Origin: Perlabentimonas sp034003245
GTDB taxonomy: Bacteria > Bacteroidota > Bacteroidia > Bacteroidales > Tenuifilaceae
Direction: 5' to 3'
DNA length: 64,000 nucleotides
NCBI GenBank assembly: GCA_034003245.1
Contig: JAVEYY010000019.1
Span: 16,317 to 80,316, forward strand
The first letter of the stretch is position 1. Every line of letters starts with the position of its first letter. Made by a program: the position numbers and the translations under genes. Under the pieces are notes generated by a model. That model made no database searches, was not told the origin of the DNA, and saw only the letters and a program-made list of their open reading frames with translations. Of the stretch, positions 51,366-60,291 are shown one piece after another.

Positions 51366-54300
51366 CTAAACATAAACCCAAACGCAACCAATTTCTGCTG
51401 TTCTACTAAAAATCATATTTGATAATTCAGGAGCAACACTATGATCGTTAAATGTTACAGGAAGTTTAGTTTTATCTTTCCAAGTTATCTCCACTCCCTT
51501 TTTCTCACCTTTCCTAAATTTAATTGGAGTACTGCAATAGGTTATTGACAGTTCACCGTTCTCGTCGAAATCGGCATCCTGAATTAGCGTGGTATTGAAT
51601 AAAATTTTTCCATTCTGCACAATCAGTCCTAGCTCGTTGAAACGGCTTATGATATCCTCCTTAACCTGTCCCGTCATTCCCGGTTGCTGAGCGCCCATCA
51701 TTGAGGGTGTGTGCGAGTATGGATCGGTTGGGAACGCTCCGTAATTACTGGGACATTTATGTGCGCCAATTCCCTCCTTAATTCTGTAGTAGTAGTCAAC
51801 CAGCTTCTGTAACTCGTTAGAGCCATTGCCCGCAAGGGCAAAGCTGGTAATGCTTTCGCCAACCGCAAGCAGCAGTTTCGAAACCAGATGCCAGTAGATG
51901 GAACCAAGCCCCTCGTACTTATAGAACGATCCGGATCGCCCGGTAAAATATCGATGCTGAAATACCTCCTCGTAGATTTCGTAAACCAGCTGCGCATCGG
52001 CAGGATTATAATCAACGCTAATTTTTGAGAGCACATCCTTGAGAATTCCTACATTCTTGAGATCGGCATTAAAGTGGAATTGGTTGTTATCATCTCTTTT
52101 CACCACCTGGGTGTTACACATCTCAACGAGTTTACGAAGTAGCTCCGACTTTGAGAAAAGGTTTTGTGGTATAACATTTTTCTCTAAAAAATTGGGCAAC
52201 TCGCGGAATGGGTAGAGCAGAAAACTTTTCTGATCCTCGCGCCACAGGTTGCTGCTGAACAGGGCCGCCATTAGGTCGTTAGTTGCTTCTACCGAAAGCA
52301 AGCCCGAACCAAGCACCGAGGCTTGCCCCTCGAGCATTAGCTGCAAATGCTGAACGCGAAGCTCATTGGGAGCAAACTCGATGAGGTTGTACGAGTGGTA
52401 TAAACCATCGGAGCGCTTATTCATGGCAATTGTTTGATCGACATACCGTAGTGATAGGTTCAGCAACGCCAGCAAATCGGCCGGCGCCAGCTGCTGCTTA
52501 TTGCCGCTGAATCCTGCGTAAACCTTAGCACGGTAATCGGAACCTACTGTGCCCAACTCATCAACAATTTGCCTTCGTACTTTATCGTTAAAGCCCGTGG
52601 CCAAATTAGCCGAATAGCCGTGAAGAACATCCTCGATGGACTTAACAAACTGCTTAACCTCCTCGGAAATGCTGAAGCTATCAACCTCTCCTTTATCGAT
52701 TATCCCGATAAAAAAGGTAATGTATCGGCGAAGCTGATAAAGCGTAACCATTGATGCACCATTGCCCACCAGGGCATTATTTGCGTCGTTCCACTCGGGA
52801 CGTTGCGTGTTTAACCAAATACCAGCACCAGGCACAAAATTGCTAAGCTTGGTGAAAAGGCTTACCAGTATCTTCTCGATAAATGATACCCTTAGCAGGT
52901 CACCGCTGGTTAGGGTAACCAGTTTACCATCGGCTCCAAGAGCCTTACTACGCTGAACCAGCTGGGTGTGTAACTCGCGGTTAAAATGAATGGTATCCTG
53001 CGGATTTTTAACAATATCGCTATAAGCCTTTATGGTGTAGGGAACATTGGCATACACAAATGCCGGCTCGCTAAACTGTTTAAACAGCTGGTTTGGGAAA
53101 TATTTATTATGAAGTTCAAGAAGGCGAAGCAGGTAGATTATTTGATGATCGCCCCAGTAGCCGATGTACGCCCAGGGATTATCGGGCTCGGGCACTTCCC
53201 AGTCGAAACCCTCGCGGGTAATGCGGTAGGGGTTGTATCCATCGGCAGTGGAAGCATTAAGGAATCGGGCAATCATTCCGGGTAGGAAATGGGGAAACGA
53301 TAATGCAAGCGCCTCCCAGTTCTGGAATATATCGCGCCAGTTGCCCTGATAGTTTAATGACGAAGTACCATCGGCATTTTTTAGGTTGATATCAAAGAAG
53401 TTCCAGGGGCGACTGGGATCGCCATGCCTGCGGCTAAAGCTAATGGGGAGATACTCGTAGGCCAACCTTACTAAATCGGGATTACCAAGCGTTTGCGCAA
53501 ATGAAATTAGTTCCTGAATTGAAATTGTACTATTTAGCTGTGCCAACTTGACCTTGAAAGCAGTATGCACCTCGCGATTAGACTGCTCGAGATGCTTAAC
53601 AAAATCGGAAACATCAATGCTGTAGCTTCTCTCAAAAATTCCACCACGCATAATGTTAAACATTACGTTGGCAAAGTGACGACGGTCGATAAGCGGATCG
53701 CCCGTGTACTGAATACCGTCGGCTAAAGCAACAAATTGTTCCAGTTTATCGGAGCTTTGCTTTACGTTATCAGTGATAAAAGTATCTAAACACGATTCGT
53801 TTGCGAGTATATTTTGCAGAGCAACCACATCGGAGGAGTCCTTGGCCACATCGGCAACCATGTACCAAACCTTTTCGTTCCCAGCAGCAAGTTCAATTTG
53901 GTTATTGACAAAAATGGCAGTTTTCACACCAAACACATTATGCTCCGATTTTATTTCGCCTCCTTTTCGAAACGTTGAAACCTGTTTTGAGGAGAGTAAA
54001 ACCTTTGTGGGCTCTATGCCGTGAATCCAAACGCAATTGGTACGTAAAGCCTCGCTGGGCTCGGCCCTATCGACAGGGATAGACGACATGCGAAACAACC
54101 CCAAATTGGACTGAGGAGTCCACTCAGCAACCTTGTAAGCATCCATAAGGGTGCTCATATTACTTTGGATTTCGCGGAGAATGCCAAAGGGCAAAATATT
54201 CTGAAGGCCATCGAGAATATCAACTTTTTGAGCTATATCTGAAAGATTAGTAAGCCTACAGCGGCGAATCCAACCCAGATTATCGCTACTCATCCAGCCG

Positions 54301-54746
54301 TACTTAAAGCTTAGCTTAAGATCTCTATTAATCTCCTCGAAGATAATTTCACTACCGGAAGCATTCTTGTATAGATTTCGGGTAATATCGTACAATCCAA
54401 GGTATCGATCCGAAAAGGGTTCCCAGATTAGCATTCGACCATTATGCTCGACCCTGATAATAGTTTTTGGGCCGGTAATCTCGGCCGATTCGTGAATTTT
54501 ATCGTCGGTGTAGTATGGGAAAATGGCATTGTTATTATTCTGACGGCCAGCAGTAAGGCTTCCGGAGCTGGATATGAACATCCACAGGTCGGAACTACTC
54601 ACAATGCTCATAAAGAACGGGTCCATATGGTCGTAGTTCTCGATGCAGTAATACGACTCATTCTCAATCTGCTTTAAACATCCTTTAACCTCTCGCTTAG
54701 AGGTTTTTAAAGCAAGGTTTGATATGTGGGGATTAGAACTGCTCAT
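51366..54746 (-). CDS. Cytoplasmic GH94/GH149-type glycoside phosphorylase-like protein
   Basis: 1126 residues, no signal peptide. Residues ~40-330 look like the N-terminal beta-sandwich of family GH94 and relatives (MSIVSSSDLWMFISSSGSLT, IIRVEHNGRMLIWEPFSDRY, WIRRCRLTNLSD). An (alpha/alpha)6-like region follows (YQGNWRDIFQNWEALALSFP, PWAYIGYWGDHQIIYLLRLL). Near residue 650 TQRPEWNDANNALVGNG matches the W-N-D segment that carries the catalytic acid in GH94. The length (~1100) fits 1,2-beta-oligoglucan phosphorylases (GH94) and GH149 beta-1,3-oligoglucan phosphorylases. Likely releases glucose-1-phosphate from imported beta-glucan oligosaccharides. It lies 15 bases after the GH3 lipoprotein gene. 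Family and linkage need a profile search. Confidence 0.7.
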   Translation of the reverse strand: MSSSNPHISNLALKTSKREVKGCLKQIENESYYCIENYDHMDPFFMSIVSSSDLWMFISSSGSLTAGRQNNNNAIFPYYTDDKIHESAEITGPKTIIRVEHNGRMLIWEPFSDRYLGLYDITRNLYKNASGSEIIFEEINRDLKLSFKYGWMSSDNLGWIRRCRLTNLSDIAQKVDILDGLQNILPFGILREIQSNMSTLMDAYKVAEWTPQSNLGLFRMSSIPVDRAEPSEALRTNCVWIHGIEPTKVLLSSKQVSTFRKGGEIKSEHNVFGVKTAIFVNNQIELAAGNEKVWYMVADVAKDSSDVVALQNILANESCLDTFITDNVKQSSDKLEQFVALADGIQYTGDPLIDRRHFANVMFNIMRGGIFERSYSIDVSDFVKHLEQSNREVHTAFKVKLAQLNSTISIQELISFAQTLGNPDLVRLAYEYLPISFSRRHGDPSRPWNFFDINLKNADGTSSLNYQGNWRDIFQNWEALALSFPHFLPGMIARFLNASTADGYNPYRITREGFDWEVPEPDNPWAYIGYWGDHQIIYLLRLLELHNKYFPNQLFKQFSEPAFVYANVPYTIKAYSDIVKNPQDTIHFNRELHTQLVQRSKALGADGKLVTLTSGDLLRVSFIEKILVSLFTKLSNFVPGAGIWLNTQRPEWNDANNALVGNGASMVTLYQLRRYITFFIGIIDKGEVDSFSISEEVKQFVKSIEDVLHGYSANLATGFNDKVRRQIVDELGTVGSDYRAKVYAGFSGNKQQLAPADLLALLNLSLRYVDQTIAMNKRSDGLYHSYNLIEFAPNELRVQHLQLMLEGQASVLGSGLLSVEATNDLMAALFSSNLWREDQKSFLLYPFRELPNFLEKNVIPQNLFSKSELLRKLVEMCNTQVVKRDDNNQFHFNADLKNVGILKDVLSKISVDYNPADAQLVYEIYEEVFQHRYFTGRSGSFYKYEGLGSIYWHLVSKLLLAVGESITSFALAGNGSNELQKLVDYYYRIKEGIGAHKCPSNYGAFPTDPYSHTPSMMGAQQPGMTGQVKEDIISRFNELGLIVQNGKILFNTTLIQDADFDENGELSITYCSTPIKFRKGEKKGVEITWKDKTKLPVTFNDHSVAPELSNMIFSRTAEIGCVWVYV

Positions 54747-54761
54747 ATATATTAGTTGATA

Positions 54762-57068
54762 TTAGTTTCTTGAAGAATAATAAAACTTAAAAGTTTGCAT
54801 GGTTTGAGGATTCCCACCTATAAGAATCTCAAAATCGCCATCCTCAGCTATCCAGTTATTGTTGGTATCGACAAACTTTAAATCGTTTTGGGTTACAGTA
54901 AACACTACCCTTTGCGATTGGTTAACCTTTAGAAAGATTTTCTGGAAACCGATAAGTTTACGGTCGTCGGGGGTAATGGATGCCACCATATCGCGCAGGT
55001 ATAGCTGCACAACCTCTTTCCCATCGTAAGGGCCATGATTGGTGACAGTAACTCCAACTGTTAATTCCTGACCAGATGAAATGGTGTCGGCAGAAATCGA
55101 CAGGGAATCAAAAATAAAGTTGGAGTAGCTTAGCCCAGAACCAAACTCCCACTGTGGATTGAATCCATTCATCCCGAAGTGCTCGTCAAACTTATCGCTG
55201 CCCTTATGCTGATAGGTGTGTAGCGTGTTCGAATATCGAGGGTAAGTGATGGGCAGTTTTCCACTGGGATTATCCTGTCCACTAATAATTGTTGCTAACG
55301 CTCGCCCACCCTCATGGCCTGGCCAATATGCCAATATAACAGCTTCGGCAAGCGGTTCTATTTGCCTAATCACCCTTGGACGCCCCTGAAGAAGAATAAC
55401 TACAATTGGTTTTCCTGACTTGTGCAGTTCAGTAACCAGCTGCAGCTGGTTTGCAGGCAAATCGAGGGAGTGAATATCGGAGAATTTCTCGGTTGCAGGT
55501 CGCTCGCCTAGACAAACAAAAATCACATCGGCCTGTGAGGCTTTGCGCATAAGGCTTTGACTAGCTGCGAATGCTCCATCGAAATCGGTTCCGGGGTCGA
55601 ACAACACGTTTCTCTCACCAAATTTATCTACCATTGCCTGTAAAAATGTTTGCTTGTCCGAATCGTCGTATGTTGGATCATCGCCCTTAAATGTTCGGCT
55701 CCAGGGCCCATTGAGGGCAGTAATTGAGTTGGCGGTTGGACCCGTAACAAGTATTTTATTTACAGAACCAGGAGACAATGGCAATACGCTTTCCTTATTC
55801 TTAAGTAGGGTGATTGCCTCCAGAGCAGCCTGATAACTTTTCTCGGCAAATTGTGGTGATCCGAACTTAGGGTAATCAGCTGGGTTAGTCCAAGGATTTT
55901 GAATCAATCCCATTTTATACTTAACGTATAAAATGCGGCGAACAGCATCGTCAATACGGCTAATGGGCACTTCTCCGGCATTCACCAAGTCGACAACATC
56001 GGCAGCAAAGCTGACATCGTAGGGAACCATACACATATCAACCCCTGCTAAAAGAGCCATTTTGGTTGCCTCGCGTTGATTCTTAGCCACACGATGAACC
56101 TCAACCAATCGGCTAATATCGCCCCAGTCGGTTATCACAAATCCCTTTAGCCCCAGTTCACCCTTCAGTACACTGTTTACAAGATAACCATCGATGTGGC
56201 CAGGAATTCCATTTACCGATCCGGAGTTAAGCATAACTGTTAAAGCCCCCGATTCGATTGCCCGACGAAAAGGCTCAAGGTAGTACTGCCTTAAGTAGTG
56301 CTCGGGAATTAATACTGGCGAGCGATCCTTGCCACTATTGGGAGTTCCATATCCTAAAAAATGTTTAAGACAAACCACAGCACTTGTAGGGTTTGAGATT
56401 GAACTACCCTGCGAACCCTCCACGTAGGCTGTACCAAAAACGGTATTTATGTATGTATCCTCACCAAAGGTTTCGGCTAATCGCCCCCACAACGGCTGCA
56501 TGCTAACATCAAGCGCTGGGGCATAATTCCAGGGTATTCCCGATGCACGAAGTTCATACGCTGTTACTTCGCCGGTGATTCGGGCAAACTCGGGATTCCA
56601 AGTGGCTGCAAGGGCAAGCTGATGAGGAAAAATGGTTGAGCCTGCAGTATATGTTGCACCATGAACACCATCAATTCCAAAAAGGATTGGAATTTTATGT
56701 CTTGTATTACCAATTACGTACTCCTGTATCGATCGAACTAAACGATTCCACTCCTCCAAGGAGGGAGGATATTTACCCTTGTTCTGCACCGATCCCACAC
56801 CATAGTTAATGAGCAGGTTCCGCATTTTTACTGTATCTAGTTCAAGGGTGTCGGCAGTTGTCCAGAATTCACCTTGAGTAAGAGCTGTAAGGCCAATATT
56901 GGTCATCTGCCCTGCCTTTTCCTCTAGGGTTAATAGCTTTAAAAGGCTATCGGCCTTTGCAAAATACAATGCATCGGGATCCTTTTGCTTAGAAGGTGAA
57001 CAGCTCGTAAAAATGGCTATTAGAATAATTAAAAGGGGGATATATACTTTCATATGTGTGGTTTTCAT
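54762..57068 (-). CDS. GH3-family beta-glucosidase-type lipoprotein
   Basis: 768 residues; an internal ATG at 57053 is equally possible. Lipobox IFTSC (Cys23). GH3 N-terminal barrel with IPILFGIDGVHGATYTAGST, CLKHFLGYGTPNSGKDRSP and the nucleophile Asp314 in KGFVITDWGDISRL. C-terminal (alpha/beta)6 sandwich (RPATEKFSDIHSLDLPANQL, LAYWPGHEGG) and a fibronectin-like domain near 660-768. Cleaves terminal beta-glucosyl residues in the periplasm or at the surface. The distance to the gene upstream is 308 bases, so it may have its own promoter. Confidence 0.95.
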   Translation of the reverse strand: MKTTHMKVYIPLLIILIAIFTSCSPSKQKDPDALYFAKADSLLKLLTLEEKAGQMTNIGLTALTQGEFWTTADTLELDTVKMRNLLINYGVGSVQNKGKYPPSLEEWNRLVRSIQEYVIGNTRHKIPILFGIDGVHGATYTAGSTIFPHQLALAATWNPEFARITGEVTAYELRASGIPWNYAPALDVSMQPLWGRLAETFGEDTYINTVFGTAYVEGSQGSSISNPTSAVVCLKHFLGYGTPNSGKDRSPVLIPEHYLRQYYLEPFRRAIESGALTVMLNSGSVNGIPGHIDGYLVNSVLKGELGLKGFVITDWGDISRLVEVHRVAKNQREATKMALLAGVDMCMVPYDVSFAADVVDLVNAGEVPISRIDDAVRRILYVKYKMGLIQNPWTNPADYPKFGSPQFAEKSYQAALEAITLLKNKESVLPLSPGSVNKILVTGPTANSITALNGPWSRTFKGDDPTYDDSDKQTFLQAMVDKFGERNVLFDPGTDFDGAFAASQSLMRKASQADVIFVCLGERPATEKFSDIHSLDLPANQLQLVTELHKSGKPIVVILLQGRPRVIRQIEPLAEAVILAYWPGHEGGRALATIISGQDNPSGKLPITYPRYSNTLHTYQHKGSDKFDEHFGMNGFNPQWEFGSGLSYSNFIFDSLSISADTISSGQELTVGVTVTNHGPYDGKEVVQLYLRDMVASITPDDRKLIGFQKIFLKVNQSQRVVFTVTQNDLKFVDTNNNWIAEDGDFEILIGGNPQTMQTFKFYYSSRN

Positions 57069-57376
57069 ATGTGAGTGAAGGCCTGAAAAAGAAGAACATA
57101 CTAATCCCTACCTCAGTAAACCTGTAATAAACTGTTTGCCTCCGCTTAATATGTTACAGGGTATTTCTGAAAACGTGTACAGGCTAATCTTAAAACAGTA
57201 CAGCTAAAAGCTGAATTTGGCTAACTTAAACAACAAATTCCCAGTGACGAACAGAAAACTAACTACTGGCTCACCATCCAATCGGAGGCGATGCCAGTAG
57301 TTTGTGAATAAAACACGATCTGAATCGACTATTATCATCAGTTCTTCTTAAAGGACTAATCCATTAAGATAAAAAC
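57069..57376 (-). other. 308-bp gap between two glycosidase genes
   Basis: No gene. AT-rich, with a hairpin at 57261-57302; probably the end of one transcript and the start of another. Confidence 0.4.
57261..57302 (-). terminator. Hairpin downstream of the GH-A gene
   Basis: AACTACTGGC (57261-57270) and GCCAGTAGTT (57293-57302) are perfect arms. On the minus strand it is followed by AGTTTTCTG, a weak T-run. Confidence 0.55.
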
Positions 57377-58699
57377 CTATTCTATAAGGAAGGGGATATT
57401 AACAGTTCCCACATTTGCGTTATCATCGGCCACGTAGATAAATAACCGATAAGCACCCTTTTGTGCTGGCGCATTAAAAACAACCTCCGATGTGGTGGCC
57501 GAAACAATTAACCCCTCAATGGTAGTTGGGCGCTGTTCAAAATCGCCTCCATCGCTAAGTTCAAGGGGTTCGGGCATAATCTCGGCACGAACATTAAGAA
57601 TAGCCTCATTAAAATGCTCTATTTCCACCTTAGCTGTATAAAGTCCGTTAGCACTAAGCTTAACGTTATCGAAACGCCCACCCTTATCAACAATAAGAGC
57701 ATTTTTAACCTTTGGGGCTATTTTCTCGGGCCACTTACCAGTCCAGAGGTACTCCATTACGTTAATGGCTTCGGTTTTTTCGCCTTTTTCGGTGAATAAA
57801 CCATACCATGTTGGAGTGCGCTCCTGCTTTTGTCCCCAGAGAAAAACGTACGATCCCATGCAGTTGGCGTCGTCTCCAACAATCACTTTCTCGTAGCGAA
57901 GTTTTATTGCATCAGCTTTCTCGGTTGATGTTTGCTCAATGGGCGAGCCCCACTGAGTTGATGGCATTTCCCAGTGACCTGTGGCGCCCCACTCGGTTAC
58001 CAAGTATGGGCCATCGTATCCTGCTTCGGCTAATCGGGTTTTAAGATTTATAATATCGCCGTACATCTGAATTGACAAGAAATCGATATCGGGGCAATTC
58101 TCGCGGATGTAATCAACCTCATCCTTGCCAATACCAGCAAGCATTGTGGTTACCACGTGGTTTCCGTCAACCTCTTTTATCATTTTGGCAATATCGTTCA
58201 CTGCATTCCAAACCCTTTTGTTGGTATGGCGTAGATTGAGCTCATTGCCAATTCCCCATCCTAGTAGGGCTGGGTGATCCTTTAAGCTAATAACCTCGGA
58301 CTTTAGTCGCTCTAGCTGTTCGGCTACAGCAACTTCGTTGTTATAATCGAATCCATGGCGTTCCTTAGCCACATCGAGACCCATCATTACCATAAGGCCA
58401 TGCTCCCATGCGTCGTCGAGCACCTCCTTACCCGTTTTGCGGCCATTGTTTACACGCCAAGTACGAATGGAGTTTCCACCATGATGAGCAACAATATTAC
58501 AACCACCAAATTCGCAGCCTGCTCCTTTCACAAAAAATTCCTCACCGTTTACATATAAACGGTATTTGCCGTCAACCTGCTTCATCTCAACATGAGAGGG
58601 GCCAGCCAAATCAACACCCTTCTTGGATTTACTATCGCCATTGCACGACACACCAAGTAAGGCAACAAGAGCGACAACCATAATCTGTAATTTTTTCAT
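57377..58699 (-). CDS. Clan GH-A glycosidase lipoprotein (GH2/GH5-like barrel)
   Basis: 440 residues, lipobox ending GVSC (Cys19). The TIM barrel covers ~35-335. The acid/base is Glu153 in LGWGIGNELNL and the nucleophile is Glu236 in YLVTEWGATG, the N-E plus E pair of clan GH-A. Other barrel landmarks are FFVKGAGCEF, SIRTWRVNNG and GSYVFLWGQKQERTPTW. Residues ~345-440 form an Ig-like C-terminal domain. It could be an endo-glucanase like GH158 or a member of a GH2-like family without sandwich domains; I cannot decide. 8 bases from the MFS gene, so same transcript. Confidence 0.85.
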   Translation of the reverse strand: MKKLQIMVVALVALLGVSCNGDSKSKKGVDLAGPSHVEMKQVDGKYRLYVNGEEFFVKGAGCEFGGCNIVAHHGGNSIRTWRVNNGRKTGKEVLDDAWEHGLMVMMGLDVAKERHGFDYNNEVAVAEQLERLKSEVISLKDHPALLGWGIGNELNLRHTNKRVWNAVNDIAKMIKEVDGNHVVTTMLAGIGKDEVDYIRENCPDIDFLSIQMYGDIINLKTRLAEAGYDGPYLVTEWGATGHWEMPSTQWGSPIEQTSTEKADAIKLRYEKVIVGDDANCMGSYVFLWGQKQERTPTWYGLFTEKGEKTEAINVMEYLWTGKWPEKIAPKVKNALIVDKGGRFDNVKLSANGLYTAKVEIEHFNEAILNVRAEIMPEPLELSDGGDFEQRPTTIEGLIVSATTSEVVFNAPAQKGAYRLFIYVADDNANVGTVNIPFLIE

Positions 58700-58707
58700 A
58701 GCGGTAA

Positions 58708-60273
58708 TTATTTAATAAGTTTTGCTTCAAGCTCCTCAAGCGATTTACCCTTGGTTTCGGGAACATATCGCCAAACGAATAGAAGCGTTAGCAGACCAAA
58801 GAACGAGTAGATGAAATACGTTGCGCTTGACCCCATATACTCGAGTTGAGCAGGAAAAACTGTTGCAACCGAGAAGCTAACAATGGAGTTCCAGAAGCCC
58901 ATAATGGATATGGCCAAGCCCCGCAGTTTATTGGGGAAAATCTCGGATAGAAGCGCCCACATTACTGGCCCCATAGATATGGCAAAAGAAGCAACAAACA
59001 TGATAAGTCCAATAAGAATAAGTACTGGATTAACCGTAATTGAGTGCTTTAAAATAATCTCCTTAAAGCTGTTGTATGTATCGACACCAACGGCCGATTT
59101 AACCTGTGTAAAGAATGCCACCTCGTTCCCAAAGGCAACACCCTTAAGCTGATCGAGGTTTTTAACGTTATCTAAATGATGATTGGTTATGCCCATTTGC
59201 TCAATCTCTTGTGTAAGTGATACCATGGATTGCTGATCAATGGTATATGTAGCATTACCAAACGAAAAACCTACAATGGCAAGCGAAATGCAGATTCCTG
59301 CTGCTCCAATGTAAAGGAGTGGTTTACGTCCCAACTTATCTATCAGGAACATAGCAACAACTGTCATCACCACGTTAGTAACTCCTAGAATTGCTGCTTG
59401 AAGGAATGCTGCATCCTTTCCACCGCCTGCCATCTCAAAGATCATGGGAGCGTAGTAGAATATGGCGTTAATACCTGTAATCTGCTGGAAGAAAGCAATT
59501 CCAAAACCAATTATTAGAACGGTTTTCATTCTTGACGAAAACACATCTTTCCATTGTGCCTTCTCCTTCCGAGATGGATCGTTAAGGTTATTGAATATCT
59601 CGTTCTGTTCAACTTTTGCTTGCTCTTCGCCATGAATTCTAAGAAGAACAACCTGAGCCTCCTCATTTTTTCCCCTCTGCATTAGCCACCTTGGACTGCG
59701 CGGAACAAAGAAAAGAAGGAGCAGGTAAAGCACAGCTGGCACGGCCTCAACCCCCAGCATTATACGCCATTTCATATCGGCATCAGCAATAGTTTGCTGA
59801 AAATAGTAGTTTGAAAAGTATGCTATGGAGATACCCAAAACGATATTGAGCTGGTTAAAAGTCACCAACGTTCCACGGAGTTTACGGGGGGCAATTTCGG
59901 CAATGTACATGGGCGCAATAAGAATGGCCATACCCACTCCAAAACCACCAATAACCCTTGCAGCAATAAAACTAACGATATCGAAAGCAAATGCAGTAAA
60001 CACAGCGCTAATTGTGAATAGCAGGGCGGTGATCATTAAAATTTTTCTTCGGCCGAAACGGTCGGCTAAACCACCTGCTACAATATTACCTAATATTGCA
60101 CCAAGAATAAGAGAGCTAACGGAAAAGCCAATAAGCATTGACCCCGAGTTAAGCCCAAATGTTTCTCTGTAGAAGGGTGTTGCTCCAGAAATAACAGCGC
60201 TATCGAATCCGAGCAGAAATCCCCCCAGCGCTACAACTAGTGAGATAAAAATGGTATAGGTTTTCTTGTTCAT
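58708..60273 (-). CDS. MFS sugar porter (SP/GLUT-XylE family) with long TM9-TM10 loop
   Basis: 521 residues, 12 helices. Sugar-porter marks: GFDSAVISGA in TM1, LADRFGRRKILM, APMYIAEIAPRKLRGTLVTF, FFQQITGINAIFYYAP, and PETKGKSLEELE at the C-terminus. Between TM9 (GICISLAIVGFSFG) and TM10 (VLILIGLIMFVASF) there is a ~75-residue insertion (residues ~345-415), whereas XylE has a short loop. Imports a mono- or oligosaccharide across the inner membrane. It lies between the GH-A and GH3 genes. Confidence 0.93.
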   Translation of the reverse strand: MNKKTYTIFISLVVALGGFLLGFDSAVISGATPFYRETFGLNSGSMLIGFSVSSLILGAILGNIVAGGLADRFGRRKILMITALLFTISAVFTAFAFDIVSFIAARVIGGFGVGMAILIAPMYIAEIAPRKLRGTLVTFNQLNIVLGISIAYFSNYYFQQTIADADMKWRIMLGVEAVPAVLYLLLLFFVPRSPRWLMQRGKNEEAQVVLLRIHGEEQAKVEQNEIFNNLNDPSRKEKAQWKDVFSSRMKTVLIIGFGIAFFQQITGINAIFYYAPMIFEMAGGGKDAAFLQAAILGVTNVVMTVVAMFLIDKLGRKPLLYIGAAGICISLAIVGFSFGNATYTIDQQSMVSLTQEIEQMGITNHHLDNVKNLDQLKGVAFGNEVAFFTQVKSAVGVDTYNSFKEIILKHSITVNPVLILIGLIMFVASFAISMGPVMWALLSEIFPNKLRGLAISIMGFWNSIVSFSVATVFPAQLEYMGSSATYFIYSFFGLLTLLFVWRYVPETKGKSLEELEAKLIK

Positions 60274-60291
60274 CGTAGTAAGTTGATATTA

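Noticed and set aside
51340..51400. Telomere-like GTTTAG/CTAAAC repeat
   Set aside because: Only a few imperfect units at a gene end and its tail; explained by codon use at the C-terminus (VWVYV) and the duplicated tail.
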